Positions 49,548-59,565 are shown, counted from the first letter of the stretch. The stretch: 64,000 nt of DNA from Streptomyces sp. Tu 3180 (GCF_009852415.1 NZ_WOXS01000002.1:7108001-7172000); one strand, 5' to 3'. Made by a program: numbers and translations. The notes: generated by a model from the sequence alone, not told the origin.

Positions 49548-52191
49548 ATGACGGAGGTACGGCCCACGGCCGCGGCCTCGGCTTCCCTGTGGGAGCGCGA
49601 CGAGGAAGTCGCCGCCCTCGCACGGGCGGTCGACACCCTGTGTGCGGACCGCTCCTCGCCCGGCAGCCTGCTGGTGCTCCGCGGCGAGGCGGGTCTCGGC
49701 AAGACCTCGTTGCTGGCCGAGACCCGGCGCATCGCCGAACAGCGCGGCTGCACCGTGTGGTCCGCCCGCGGCGGCGAGACCCTGCGCTCCGTCCCCTTCA
49801 ACGTCGTCCGCCAACTCCTCCAGCCCGCCCTCGTGTCGATGCTGCCGGAGGAGGCGCGCGAGTACCTCGGAGACTGGTACGACATCGCCGGCCCCGCCCT
49901 CGGCATAGCGGAGCCCGGCACCCGGCACGCCGACCCGCAGGGCGTGTGCGAGGGACTGACCGCCGCCGTGCGCCGGCTGGCCCGCCGGGACTGGCCGCTG
50001 GTGCTGCTGATCGACGACGCCCACTGGGCCGACCAGGAGACCCTGCACTGGCTCGCCGGGTTCGCCGAGCGCCTGGCGGACCTGTCCGTCCTCGTCGTGG
50101 TCGCCCGCCGGCCCGGCGACGTCTCCGGAGCGAGCGCCCGCCACCTGGACGCCGTCGCCGCCGCGGCCGACCGCCCCGTCACCACCCTGAGCGCCCTCAC
50201 CCCGGCCGCCACGGCCGGACTCACCCGCGCCACGCTGGGCGAGCACGCCGACGCCGCGTTCTGCCGCGAGGTGTGGGCCGTCACCGGCGGCAACCCCTAC
50301 GAGACCGTCGAACTGCTCGCCAAGGTCCAGGACAGCGAACTCGAACCCGTCGAGGCCCACGCCGGCGAACTGCGCGAGCTGAACCGCTCCGCCCGCGGCG
50401 GCGGCCTCGTCGCCCGCCTGGAACAACTCGGCATAGACGCCACCCGGTTCGCCTGGGCCGCCGCCATCCTCGGCTCCGACATCACCGTCGACCTGGTGGC
50501 CCGGCTCGCCACCCTGAACCACGACGACGCCGTCCGCTGCGCCGAACTCCTGCGCAGCGCCCGCATCCTCACCGTCCCCGACCCGGCCGCCACGGGCCGC
50601 ACCGGGCCCGCCGACCTCGAGTTCGTCCACCCGCTGATCGCCACCGCCGTCTACAACTCCATCCCCGACGCCCTGCGCCGCGGCGGCGGCCCGCCACCTC
50701 CTCGAAGTGCACCCGGACGACGACGAGGAACTCGTCTGGCAACTGCGCGAGGCCGCCCGGGAACACCTCGCCGTCGGCGCCCCGGACGCCGCCCGCCGCT
50801 GCCTCGAACGCGCCCTGGAGGAACCGCCCCGCCCCGAGGTCCACGCGCACGTGCTCTACGAACTGGGCTGCGCCACCTTCCTCACCGCGCCCGCCCGGAC
50901 CATCGGCCATCTGCGGGCCGCGCTCGGCATGCCCGGCCTCGACGGCGAGAAGCGGGTGGACGCCGTGGTCCGGCTGTCCCAGGCGCTCCTGCACAACGAC
51001 CAGATGGAGGAGGCCGTCCGCACCGTCGAGGCGGAGGCCGCCCGGCTCGGCACCGGCCCCGCCCATCTGCGGCTGCGGGCCGTGCAGTTCATGTGGGAGG
51101 GCATCCACGCCGGCGAGGCCCTCTCCCCGGGCCGCTCCGAGCGGCTGGCCGAACTCGCCGCCACCTGCACCGGCCGGGACAACTCCGAACGCGCGCTGCT
51201 GATCCTGCGCGCCTTCGACGCCATGATGCGCGGCGAGAACGCCGAGGTGGTCGTCGAACTCTGCGACCGCGCCCTCGTCAACGGCCGCCTCGCCCCCGGC
51301 CTCGGCTGGACCGACTCCGAGTGGGGCGTCGAACTGCTGCTGATGCTGACCAGCTCCTACGCCTACACCGACCGCCTCGACCGCGCCGAAAGCCTGTGCA
51401 ACGAGGCCCTGCGCGCCTACGAGACCGCCGGCTGGAGCGGCGGCCACCTCGCCCTGGCCCAGGCCTACGTGGGTCTCTGCCACCGCAGACGGGGCCGGCT
51501 GGAGGCCGCGGAGCAGTCGCTGCGCGAGTCCCTGGACCTCGCCGAGCGCGTCGGCCGCGGACTGCCCCTGCACTGGACGGTGACCTGCAACCTCGTCGAC
51601 ACCCTGCTCGCCCGCGGCCACGTCGAGGAGGCCTGGGCGGCGGCCGAACGGTACGGTTTCGCACCGCCCTACCCGTCCACCGTCGTGCTGCCCGACCTGC
51701 GCTCCGTGCGCGGCCGGCTGCTGCTCGCCGTCGGCCGCACCGAGGAGGGCGTCAACGAACTGGAGGCGGCTCAGAAGGCGGCGGACGCCCGCGGCCACCA
51801 CAACCCGGTGCACGTCTCCTGGGCCGTGGACCTCGCCCGTGCCCTCGCCGGCGAGGACCCCGCCCGCGCCGCCCGGCTCGCCGTCGACGTCCGCCGGCAG
51901 GCCGAGCGCTTCGGCACGGACACCGCCATAGGAGAGGCCCTGCGCGTCGCCGCCGCCCTGGAGACCGGCCAGCGCGCGGTCCGCCTCGCCGCCCAGGCGG
52001 TCAGGTACCTGGAGTCGTCGCCCTGCCAGTACGAACACGCCGCGGCCCGCGTCGAGTACGGCGTCCTCGCCCGCTCCCGGACCGATCTCGAGCGGGGCCT
52101 CGCGCTGGCGCGTTCCTGCGGCGCGGACGGCCTGACGCGACGCGCGCTGGCCGAACTGGCGGCGGACGCCGGACCCGTGCCGTCACGGTGA
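49548..52191 (+). pseudogene. Broken LuxR-family large ATP-binding regulator (LAL/MalT-like)
   Basis: The gene starts at ATG 49548 with GGGGAGG ahead. The first frame encodes an AAA/STAND ATPase: Walker A GEAGLGKTS (residues 46-54), Walker B LVLLIDDAHWAD, and EFVHPLIATAVYNSIPDALR near residue 375. Around 50668-50690 the reading moves to another frame, where ARHLLEVHPDDDEELVW and a long TPR-like helical region continue to 52191. Intact relatives have about 20 residues between these two blocks, so a deletion of non-multiple-of-three length is indicated. The LuxR helix-turn-helix expected at the C-terminus is absent. Both defects point to an inactive gene. Confidence 0.75.
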
Positions 52192-52201
52192 CCCGCGGCC
52201 A

Positions 52202-53200
52202 TCAGGCGGCCTGCGCGTACACCACCCACACCTGACCGCGCGCGAAGTCCATCCGCTCGCCGTCCTCGGTGGTGAACGAGGTGCCGTCCTCGGCGGTCGG
52301 GCGGCTCCAGTTCGCCTCGTACGCGCGGCCGTCGCGCAGCACGGTGGCCTCCCCGGAGCCCACCGTCTCGGTGTACGGGGTGTTGTTGCCGAGGAAGTCC
52401 CCGTAGTCGGAGGGGCGCACGGTCACGTACTGCACGACCACGGTCGCGGGTGCCAGCCGGTCGCCCTCCGTGGTGGTCGCGGGGACGCCGTCCAACGAGA
52501 CCGGCCAGCGGCCGTCGGCGTCCGACCAGGTGAAGGTGAAGCGGGCCGCCGGGTAGCGCACCGTGAGCGCGTCCTCCGGTTCGCCGCCCGCGGGCGGCGG
52601 GCCGAAGCGGAAGCCGGTGGTCAGGGCGGCCCGGCCGGGCGGGTCGTCCATGAGCCGCTCCGGCCGCAGGTACAGGTCGTGCGGGGCGGAGCGGTCCGTG
52701 CCCCGGCGGAAGGCGCCGGACGACGACTCGGGCGTCACCCCCTCCAGCGGCGCCCGGTCGATCAGCGGCAGGAGCCTGCTCTGCGCCCCGGAGAAGGCCA
52801 GGACCGGCCGGCCGAACTGGCGCAGCAGCTCCAGGTCGGACTCCCGGGCGCTGCGCACCGGCCCGACGGATTCGGGAAGCCGGGTGGCGTACACTGCCAT
52901 CAGCCGGCTCAGCCCGCCCTCGACCTGCTCGACGTACACCACGTCCGCGGCGTCCACGCCCGTGTGGGGCCGGGCGGCGGGAACGTTGTCGATCTTCACC
53001 GCGAGCACGGAGGGGCCGTCCGCCCCGTTCGGCCGCGGATCCCGCGAGGACGGCGCCGTCGACCCGCGTCCGTCGTCGGTCGAGCCGCCGGACGCCGTGC
53101 AGCCGGCCGCCAGACCGGCCGCCATCAGGACGGCCGACAGTGCCCTCGCCGCCGTGCCGCGCCGCGTGCGCGCTCCTCGTCCCGTGCCCACCGTCGCCAC
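52202..53200 (-). CDS. DUF3048-family lipoprotein (YerB-like)
   Basis: 332 residues from a GTG at 53200 (a second GTG nine bases on is possible); longer frames upstream run into the divergent promoter. The lipobox LAAGCTASGG marks a lipoprotein. The DUF3048 body is seen in VLAVKIDNVPAARPHTGVDAADVVYVEQVEGG, SARESDLELLRQFGRPVLAFSGAQ and ARGQVWVVYA at the end. Function is unknown; the fold is thought to bind an envelope ligand. It ends ten bases from the broken regulator and is divergent from the alcohol dehydrogenase. Confidence 0.87.
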   Translation of the reverse strand: MATVGTGRGARTRRGTAARALSAVLMAAGLAAGCTASGGSTDDGRGSTAPSSRDPRPNGADGPSVLAVKIDNVPAARPHTGVDAADVVYVEQVEGGLSRLMAVYATRLPESVGPVRSARESDLELLRQFGRPVLAFSGAQSRLLPLIDRAPLEGVTPESSSGAFRRGTDRSAPHDLYLRPERLMDDPPGRAALTTGFRFGPPPAGGEPEDALTVRYPAARFTFTWSDADGRWPVSLDGVPATTTEGDRLAPATVVVQYVTVRPSDYGDFLGNNTPYTETVGSGEATVLRDGRAYEANWSRPTAEDGTSFTTEDGERMDFARGQVWVVYAQAA

Positions 53201-53291
53201 CGTGCCCGCCTCGTGTCCTCGGCTGTCTTGATTGTGCGCTTTTCCGATCGTCGGTGGCCATACCCGGTCAGCGGCGGTGCCGCGCGGTGAT

Positions 53292-53307
53292 TGCGCCGAT
53301 CGGCGCA
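53292..53307. promoter_or_regulatory. 16-bp perfect palindrome upstream of the alcohol dehydrogenase
   Basis: TGCGCCGATCGGCGCA lies 88 bases before the dehydrogenase start, in the 194-base divergent gap. Its size suits a dimeric repressor site. Confidence 0.5.
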
Positions 53308-53394
53308 GCGGCGCGGTTCGGTCCGGGCCGCTCGGGTACCCGGGGCCCCACCGCATCAGCGACACACCGGCCACGACGGAGGGAGCGGGCGGCA

Positions 53395-54585
53395 ATGAGG
53401 GCTGTGACCTGGCAGGGCAAGCGGGACGTGCGGGTGGAGAACGTGCCCGACCCACGGATCGAGGAGCCGACGGACGCGATCATCCGCATCACCTCCACCG
53501 GACTGTGCGGATCCGACCTGCACCTGTACGAGGTGCTCACCCCGTTCATGACCCCCGGCGACATCCTCGGCCACGAGCCGATGGGCATCGTCGAGGAGGT
53601 CGGTGCCGGGGTGCCGGACCTCCAGGCCGGCGACCGGGTCGTGGTGCCGTTCCAGATCGCCTGCGGCAACTGCTGGATGTGCCTGACCGGACTGCAGACA
53701 CAGTGCGAGACCACACAGGTCGGCGCCGAGGGCATGGGCGCGGCCCTGTTCGGCTACACCCGGCTGTACGGCGCGGTGCCGGGCGCCCAGGCCGAGTACC
53801 TGCGGGTCCCGCAGGCGCAGTACGGCCCCATCAAGCTCCCCCAGGGGCCGCCCGACGACCGGTTCGTCTACCTCTCCGACGTGCTGCCCACCGCCTGGCA
53901 GGCGGTCGCCTACGCCGGGATCCCGCAGGGCGGCAGCATCGCCGTGCTCGGCCTCGGCCCCATCGGCGACATGGCCTGCCGGGTCGCCCAGGTACGGGGC
54001 GCCGGGCGGGTCTTCGGCGTGGACCTGGTCCCCGAGCGGCTGCGCCGGGCCCGTGAGCGGGGCGTGGAGACCTTCGACCTGCGCTCCTTCGACGACGAGA
54101 AGGAACTGGTCGCCGCGATCCGCGACCAGACCGACGGCCGCGGCCCCGACGCCGTGATCGACGCCGTCGGCACCGAGGCGCACGGCAGCGCGGCGGCCCG
54201 CATGGTGCAGAACGTCTCGTCGGTGCTGCCCCGCAAACTGAGCGGCCCGATGGCGGAACGCTTCAGCGTCGACCGGCTCGCCGCCCTCTACACCGCGATC
54301 GACCTGGTGCGGCGCGGCGGCACCCTCTCGCTCGTCGGCGTCTACGGCGGCATGGCCGACCCGATGCCGATGCTCACCCTGTTCGACAAGCAGATCCAGA
54401 TGCGCATGGGGCAGGCGAACGTCCGCCGCTGGAGCGACGAGATCATCCCGTACCTCACCGACGAGGATCCCCTCGGCGTCGACGACTTCGCCACGCACCG
54501 CCTGCCGCTGTCCGAGGCGCCGCACGCCTACGACATGTTCCAGCGCAAGCAGGACGGCGCGGTCAAGGTGCTCATGCAGCCGTGA
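53395..54585 (+). CDS. Zinc-dependent alcohol dehydrogenase, formaldehyde-dehydrogenase-like
   Basis: 396 residues from ATG 53395 with GGAG upstream. Catalytic zinc ligands appear as C in GLCGSDLHLYE and H-E in GHEPMGIVEEVG. The structural zinc cluster is C-G-N-C-W-M-C followed by a fourth cysteine seven residues on. The NAD-binding loop is AVLGLGPIGDMACRVAQ. The overall pattern, with the VLPTAWQAVAYAGI and MVQNVSSVLPRKL segments, fits the glutathione-independent formaldehyde/threonine dehydrogenase-like group seen in actinomycetes. The substrate is uncertain. It converges on the secreted sugar-oxidation genes. Confidence 0.88.
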   Translation: MRAVTWQGKRDVRVENVPDPRIEEPTDAIIRITSTGLCGSDLHLYEVLTPFMTPGDILGHEPMGIVEEVGAGVPDLQAGDRVVVPFQIACGNCWMCLTGLQTQCETTQVGAEGMGAALFGYTRLYGAVPGAQAEYLRVPQAQYGPIKLPQGPPDDRFVYLSDVLPTAWQAVAYAGIPQGGSIAVLGLGPIGDMACRVAQVRGAGRVFGVDLVPERLRRARERGVETFDLRSFDDEKELVAAIRDQTDGRGPDAVIDAVGTEAHGSAAARMVQNVSSVLPRKLSGPMAERFSVDRLAALYTAIDLVRRGGTLSLVGVYGGMADPMPMLTLFDKQIQMRMGQANVRRWSDEIIPYLTDEDPLGVDDFATHRLPLSEAPHAYDMFQRKQDGAVKVLMQP

Positions 54586-54626
54586 CCCGCGCCTGACGCC
54601 TCCGCCGGTCCGGCGCGGACGGCCTG

Positions 54627-54677
54627 CCGCACCCGCCCGGGCGCCCGGCGACGCCGGGGGAGCCGGGGCGGGTGCGG
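54627..54677. terminator. Nested hairpin terminator between dehydrogenase and hydrolase genes
   Basis: CCGCACCCGCCC (54627-54638) pairs perfectly with GGGCGGGTGCGG (54666-54677), and the loop itself contains a CCCGGC/GCCGGG hairpin. It lies between convergent genes. Confidence 0.75.
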
Positions 54678-54749
54678 CCGAGCCGGGTCAGGAAGCCGGA
54701 GCCGGCGGCTTCCCGGTCACCGCCGTGCCGGGGCGGTGCCGGAGCCGCG

Positions 54750-56969
54750 TCAGGGCAGCTCCTTGATCCGGACGTCCCGGTACGAGACCACGTCCGTCGT
54801 GCCGTGCACCTGCAGTCCGATGTAGCCGGAGGCGAACCGCCGCCCGTCCGTGCCCGGGTCGTCCGAGCGCGGCGGGGTGAAGTCCTGGCCGCCGGTGTTG
54901 TCGAACTCGTTGATCAGCACGCCGTTGCGGTAGACCGAGTAGTGCTGGTCCACCACGCGGATCTCGTAGTCGTTCCAGGTGCCCTTCTGCGTCACGCCCG
55001 CGCCGGCCAGGCCGACCCGGTCGAAGCCGTAGACGGAGCCCGTCTTGTACATGTCGCCGGCGGGCGAGTCGAACACCTGCACCTCGTGCCCGTACTTGAT
55101 GGCGACCCACTCCGGCCGCGACTCCTCCGGGTGGTCGTGGACCTGCGGGAACCGCACGAACACACCGGAGTTGGCGTTTCCGGTGCCCGGGGCGTCGTCC
55201 CGCCACTGGAGCCTCAGCGAGAAGTCGCCGTACTTGCGCTCGGGGAACCACAGCATGCCGAGCCCGCCCCGGGTGGTGCCGGAGGTGATCGAGCCGTCCG
55301 GGTTCAGCGCGAACGAACCGCCGCCCACCTGCTCCCACTCGGCGAACGACTCCTCGCTGCCGTCGAGGATCTTGCGGTAGCCCTCGGTCTGGCCGGGCCT
55401 GCCGATGCCGGACTGGCGGGCCGCCCTGTTGATGGCCCGGTACTCCCGCTTGTCGACGACCCCTTCCTCCCGGAGCTCGTCCAGGACGCTCGTCACGTGC
55501 TTCAGGAACAGCGCCTGCGAGGTCCACTCCTTCTCGTCCTCGATCAGCTCACCGATCCGGCACCGGTTGCCGGTGACCCGGTTCGGCACGCCCGAGTCGA
55601 CCGTGCCGACGATCACCGTCAGCCGCTCGTCGTACTCCGGGCAGTTCGGCGCGGGCACCCCGCCGTCCGCCACGACCGTGAAGCTCACCGTGAGCGGCTG
55701 GGAGGTGTTGCCGGCCTTGTCGCTCGCCCGGTAGGCCACGGTGTGCCTGCCGGCCCGGTCGACGACCACCGGCCGGGTGTAGGCCAGGTACGGCCCGCCG
55801 TCGAGCGAGTACTCGACGGCCGCGACACCGGAGCCTGCGTGTCCGTCGTCCGCGCTGATGGTCACCGTGGCGTCACCGACGTAGGCGCCGTCGGAGTTCC
55901 TGGTGCCCTCCACGGTCACGCCGGTCGCCGGCGGGGTGGTGTCCTGCGGGGGAGCGGCGACGACCGTGAACCCGACGCTCTTCTCCGCCGCCGCGTTGCC
56001 CGCCTTGTCGGTGGCGCGGTAGCGCACGGTGTGCGTGCCGGCCTGGTGCACCATCACCGGGCCGGTGTACGCCTGCCAGGCACCGCCGGCGCCGATCGCG
56101 TACTCGATGGTGTTGACGCCGGAACCGGTGTCGGACGCGGTGACGGTGACCGTCGCCATGTCGACGTAGGCACCGTCGTCGTTCTTCTCGCCGTCCACCG
56201 TCGCCGAGGTCTCCGGCGGCGTGGTGTCGTCCGACGGCCGGGCGACGACCGTGAACCCGACGCTCTTCTCCGCCGAGACGTTGCCCGCCTTGTCCAGGGC
56301 GCGGTAGCGCACCGTGTGCGTGCCGACCTGGTCGACGACGACCGGGGCGGTGTAGGGCTGCCAGGCGCCGTCGGCGCCGATCGCGTACTCGATCCGGTCG
56401 ACGCCCGAGCCCTCGTCGGTGGCCTCGATGCCGACGCTCGCCGAACCCACGTACGCGCCCTCGGCGTTCCGCGTGCCGGTCACCTCCGCCGTCGCCTCGG
56501 GCGCGGTGGTGTCCTCACCCGTGCCCTCGGTCACCGTCAGGATGCCCTGCATCTGGCCGTGGCCGGGGATGGTGCAGTGGTAGAGGTAGCGGCCCGGGGT
56601 GAGGGTCACCTCGGCGGTGTGCTTGCCGCCCTGGGCGTCGTTCGGGTTGGCCAGGATGTTCAGCTGGACGTCGTCGTTGAACTCCGGGTCGGAGGTCACG
56701 AACGTCAGCGTGTGCGGCATGCCGGTGGTGTTGCCGGTGGCCGCGCTGTTCTCGAAGACGATCGTCGCCGGGCCCGCCACCGCCGTCGCCGGCGCCGACA
56801 GGTACCTGTCGATGTCGTTCCCCGCGGTCCAGGTCAGCACCTGCTGGGCCGCCCCGGCGTCCGGGGCCCCGGACGCGCCGGCCGTGGAGGCCGTCTGCAG
56901 GCCGAGCATCGTCAGCAGGGCGGCCAGCAGGGCCGCCCACACCCTTCGCCGTCGTGTCACTGGTCTCAT
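54750..56969 (-). CDS. Secreted cupredoxin-OmpL47-repeat-DUF1080 (3-keto-glycoside hydrolase) fusion
   Basis: 739 residues from ATG 56969. Signal peptide to about residue 35. Residues 42-147 form a plastocyanin-like blue-copper domain with all four type-1 ligands: H86 (MPHTLTF), C132, H137 and M140 in HCTIPGHGQM. Three OmpL47-type beta-sandwich repeats follow (about 150-425), each with the SGVxxIEYAIG and HTVRYRAxDKAGN patterns. The C-terminal roughly 190 residues are DUF1080, the family of 3-keto-disaccharide hydrolases (KYGDFSLRLQWRDDAPGTGNANSGVFVRFP; RDVRIKEL). It overlaps the upstream sugar dehydrogenase gene as ATGA. Likely task: cleave oxidised glycosides outside the cell and shuttle electrons through copper. 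Confidence 0.85.
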   Translation of the reverse strand: MRPVTRRRRVWAALLAALLTMLGLQTASTAGASGAPDAGAAQQVLTWTAGNDIDRYLSAPATAVAGPATIVFENSAATGNTTGMPHTLTFVTSDPEFNDDVQLNILANPNDAQGGKHTAEVTLTPGRYLYHCTIPGHGQMQGILTVTEGTGEDTTAPEATAEVTGTRNAEGAYVGSASVGIEATDEGSGVDRIEYAIGADGAWQPYTAPVVVDQVGTHTVRYRALDKAGNVSAEKSVGFTVVARPSDDTTPPETSATVDGEKNDDGAYVDMATVTVTASDTGSGVNTIEYAIGAGGAWQAYTGPVMVHQAGTHTVRYRATDKAGNAAAEKSVGFTVVAAPPQDTTPPATGVTVEGTRNSDGAYVGDATVTISADDGHAGSGVAAVEYSLDGGPYLAYTRPVVVDRAGRHTVAYRASDKAGNTSQPLTVSFTVVADGGVPAPNCPEYDERLTVIVGTVDSGVPNRVTGNRCRIGELIEDEKEWTSQALFLKHVTSVLDELREEGVVDKREYRAINRAARQSGIGRPGQTEGYRKILDGSEESFAEWEQVGGGSFALNPDGSITSGTTRGGLGMLWFPERKYGDFSLRLQWRDDAPGTGNANSGVFVRFPQVHDHPEESRPEWVAIKYGHEVQVFDSPAGDMYKTGSVYGFDRVGLAGAGVTQKGTWNDYEIRVVDQHYSVYRNGVLINEFDNTGGQDFTPPRSDDPGTDGRRFASGYIGLQVHGTTDVVSYRDVRIKELP

Positions 56970-59494
56970 CCGGCCTCCCTCGCCAGCTGGCCGGCGGCCG
57001 GGGTCGGGCCGCCGCCCGTGTAGGTGACCCGCCAGAGCGCGGACTTGGAGTCGGAGGTGAAGAAGCCGCGGCCGTAGTCGAGGACGTACAGCGCCCCGTC
57101 CGGACCGAACTTCCAGTCCATCAGGTTCTTGATGCCGTCGTTGCCGACCGGCACGATCTTCTTCAGCGACTCCGAGTGCACCGGCAGACCGCCGTCTCCC
57201 TGCGTCTTCGGGTCCATCACCACCGCGTTGCGCGGCTGGTCGGCGTCGTAGAAGTCGCCGACGAACCACTTGCCGTCCCAGTAGGCCGGCCACTTGGTGC
57301 CACTCGTGCTCGCCTCGTCGTAGCGGTAGACCGGCCCGTTCATCGCGGCCTGGCCGCCGCCCTTGAGCCAGGGCAGCCGGTAGGAGGTCTCCTCCGCCTT
57401 GTACGACGGGACGCCGTTCGCGTCCCGGGGGAAGTCCGGGCCGCCGCCCTGCGGCGAGTACCAGATGTTGTTGCCTGTCACCGGCGGCAGGTTGACCAGG
57501 CCGTCGTTGTTCGGCGACTCGTTCTTCGGGTGGTCGCAGTCGTACCAGCCGAGCGGCTTGGACGGGTCGGGAAGGTTGCGGTCCCGGTAGGGCTGCTTGT
57601 TGCCCATGCAGTACGGCCAGCCCCGGTTGGACGCCTTGGTGATCACGGCGAACGTGTCGTACTTCGCCGGACCCCAGGTCGTCGACGGCTGGCCGGCGTC
57701 CGGGCCGACCCAGCCCGCGTAGAGGATGTCGGTCGACTTGTCGACGAAGATGCGCGCCGGGTTGCGCACGCCCATCACGTAGATCTCGCCGCGCGTCTTC
57801 CCGCCGCCCTCGGCGGTCTCCTTCCCGGTGAACAGATTGCCCTCGGGGAGGGTGTACGTCCCGTCCGGCTCCGGGTGGATGCGCAGGATCTTGCCGTTGA
57901 GGTTGTTGGTGTTGCCGGCCGTGCGGCGCGCGTCCGCGAAGGAGACGCCCTTGAAGTTCGGCTCGGGGTTGTTGCCCGAGTAACCGCCGCTGAAGCCGCT
58001 GGAGTTGTTGTCACCGGTGGCGATGTACAGGTTGCCCTCGGAGTCCCAGGCCATCCCGCCGCCCGCGTGGCAGCAGCTGTGGATCTGAACCGGCCACTTC
58101 AGCAGCACCTTCTCGCTGCCGGGGTCCAGCCTGCCGGTGGCGTGGTCGAACGTGAAGCGGGAGACCCGCCGCTCGGCCATGTGCGTGTCCCGGTCGATCC
58201 CGGAGTGCGGCGTGTAGTGCAGGTACACCCAGCCGTTCTCCTGGAACTCCGGGTCCAGCTCGATGCCGAGCAGCCCCTCCTCGACCTTCTGCAGCTCGTC
58301 GCCGCCGCCCTTGTTGCCGAAGACGGTGAGCGTCCCGGCGAGGGTGACCTTCCCGGTCCTCGGGTCGTAGACGTGGATCTCGCCCTCGCCCTTGCCGATG
58401 TCCGGGTCGTTCCAGTCGGTGACCACCGGCCGTGAGGCGTCGGCGCCGCCCCGGCCGATGTAGAAGACGCGGCCGTCGGGGGCGGTGACCAGGCCGTGCG
58501 GCTCGCCGATCTGGTCGTTGCGGCCCGGCTGGTTGGGCCGGGTGAGGCGCTTCGCCTCGTAGTTGCCGGTGATCGTGGCCTTGCAGTCGGCCCGCACGAG
58601 CCGGGTGGTCCACAGCAGGGCGCCGCGCAGGTGGTCGCGGAAGTCGGTCTCGTCGTACGACGACACCGTGCCGCCCATGCCGGTGTAGAAGGACCGGCCG
58701 CCGTCGTAGTCGCGGCACCAGCTCACCGGGTGGTCCCAGCCGTTGGCGCCCGCACCGGGCGCGTACGTCGACTCGCGCACCCTGGCGACCGTGTGCACCT
58801 CGCCGGACGGGTTCTTCACCCAGTTCAGCCACTTGTCGGGCCGCTTCCACTGCAGGGGCAGGCTCCTGGTCGCCGGGTGCCGCCGGTCGCCCACCTCGAC
58901 GGTGGCCCGCTGCACCCCCTCGGGACTCGAAGCGGCCGGGCGTGCGCCGATCAGACCGGTGAACCAGTCCGAGTACGGCTCCGCGCGGGCCGCGTCGTGG
59001 AGGCCGACGAAACCGCCGCCGGCCTCCATGTACGCCTCCAGACCCGCCTCCTGGTCCGGGTCGAGGACGTCCCCGCCGCCGGTCAGGAACACGATCGTGT
59101 TGAAGCGCCCCAGCCTCTTGTCGTCGGTGAAGACCGAGGCGTCGTCGGTGGCGGTGACCTTGAACCGCTGGTCCGCCGGGCCGGACAGGCCGATCTTCTC
59201 GATCGCCTCGATCCCCGCGTTCACCAGCGGCGACTCCTCGCCGCCCGCCGCCGAGCCGTGGAACAGCAGCACGCGCACGTTCGCGCCGCCCGGGGGCGAC
59301 TTGATGGACATCGTTGTCAGGGACGGATCCGGCGCCGGGCGCGCACTGGCGGCCGGGCCCGACATCAGTCCGGCGGCGACGATCCCGGCGGTGACGGTGG
59401 CCGCCCAGGCCCGCCGTCCCGCACCGGCCGTTCTCGGGCCTCTCGTGATCAACCCTCGTAAGTGCATGGGACCTTGATGCGATGTCAACCGCAT
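56966..59494 (-). CDS. Secreted ThuA-PQQ-type sugar dehydrogenase fusion
   Basis: 842 residues from ATG 59494; an ATG at 59467 is also possible. Signal sequence RRAWAATVTAGIVAAGLMSG. Residues about 75-300 are a ThuA-like glutamine-amidotransferase-fold domain (VRVLLFHGSAAGGEESPLV, FLTGGGDVLDPDQEAGLEAYMEAGGGFVGLHDA). Residues about 330-820 are a soluble glucose/sorbosone dehydrogenase beta-propeller (EPHGLVTAPDGRVFYIGRGG, EEGLLGIELDPEFQENGWVYLHYTP, HSCCHAGGGMAWDSEGNLYIATGD, YVMGVRNPARI), with an adjacent C-C pair typical of these propellers. It should oxidise sugars in the cell wall space. It is co-translated with the cupredoxin-DUF1080 protein and divergent from the laccase gene. Confidence 0.87.
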   Translation of the reverse strand: MRLTSHQGPMHLRGLITRGPRTAGAGRRAWAATVTAGIVAAGLMSGPAASARPAPDPSLTTMSIKSPPGGANVRVLLFHGSAAGGEESPLVNAGIEAIEKIGLSGPADQRFKVTATDDASVFTDDKRLGRFNTIVFLTGGGDVLDPDQEAGLEAYMEAGGGFVGLHDAARAEPYSDWFTGLIGARPAASSPEGVQRATVEVGDRRHPATRSLPLQWKRPDKWLNWVKNPSGEVHTVARVRESTYAPGAGANGWDHPVSWCRDYDGGRSFYTGMGGTVSSYDETDFRDHLRGALLWTTRLVRADCKATITGNYEAKRLTRPNQPGRNDQIGEPHGLVTAPDGRVFYIGRGGADASRPVVTDWNDPDIGKGEGEIHVYDPRTGKVTLAGTLTVFGNKGGGDELQKVEEGLLGIELDPEFQENGWVYLHYTPHSGIDRDTHMAERRVSRFTFDHATGRLDPGSEKVLLKWPVQIHSCCHAGGGMAWDSEGNLYIATGDNNSSGFSGGYSGNNPEPNFKGVSFADARRTAGNTNNLNGKILRIHPEPDGTYTLPEGNLFTGKETAEGGGKTRGEIYVMGVRNPARIFVDKSTDILYAGWVGPDAGQPSTTWGPAKYDTFAVITKASNRGWPYCMGNKQPYRDRNLPDPSKPLGWYDCDHPKNESPNNDGLVNLPPVTGNNIWYSPQGGGPDFPRDANGVPSYKAEETSYRLPWLKGGGQAAMNGPVYRYDEASTSGTKWPAYWDGKWFVGDFYDADQPRNAVVMDPKTQGDGGLPVHSESLKKIVPVGNDGIKNLMDWKFGPDGALYVLDYGRGFFTSDSKSALWRVTYTGGGPTPAAGQLAREAG

Positions 59495-59536
59495 GTGGTC
59501 ACCCACCCCTCCTCGGTCGCGGCAACAGCGTCAAGG

Positions 59537-59565
59537 AAGCTAGACCTCTTTGCGCCACACGCCAA
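59537..59565 (-). promoter_or_regulatory. Probable promoter of the sugar dehydrogenase operon
   Basis: On the minus strand TTGGCG (59560-59565), 17 bases, TAGCTT (59537-59542). This predicts a transcript start near 59530, about 35 bases before the ATG at 59494. Confidence 0.5.

Noticed and set aside
50707..52191. A separate TPR-protein gene starting at an ATG codon at 50707 or nearby
   Set aside because: The sequence just upstream in the same frame (ARHLLEV) already belongs to the regulator's fold and there is no ribosome site, so it is better seen as the second half of the broken regulator.
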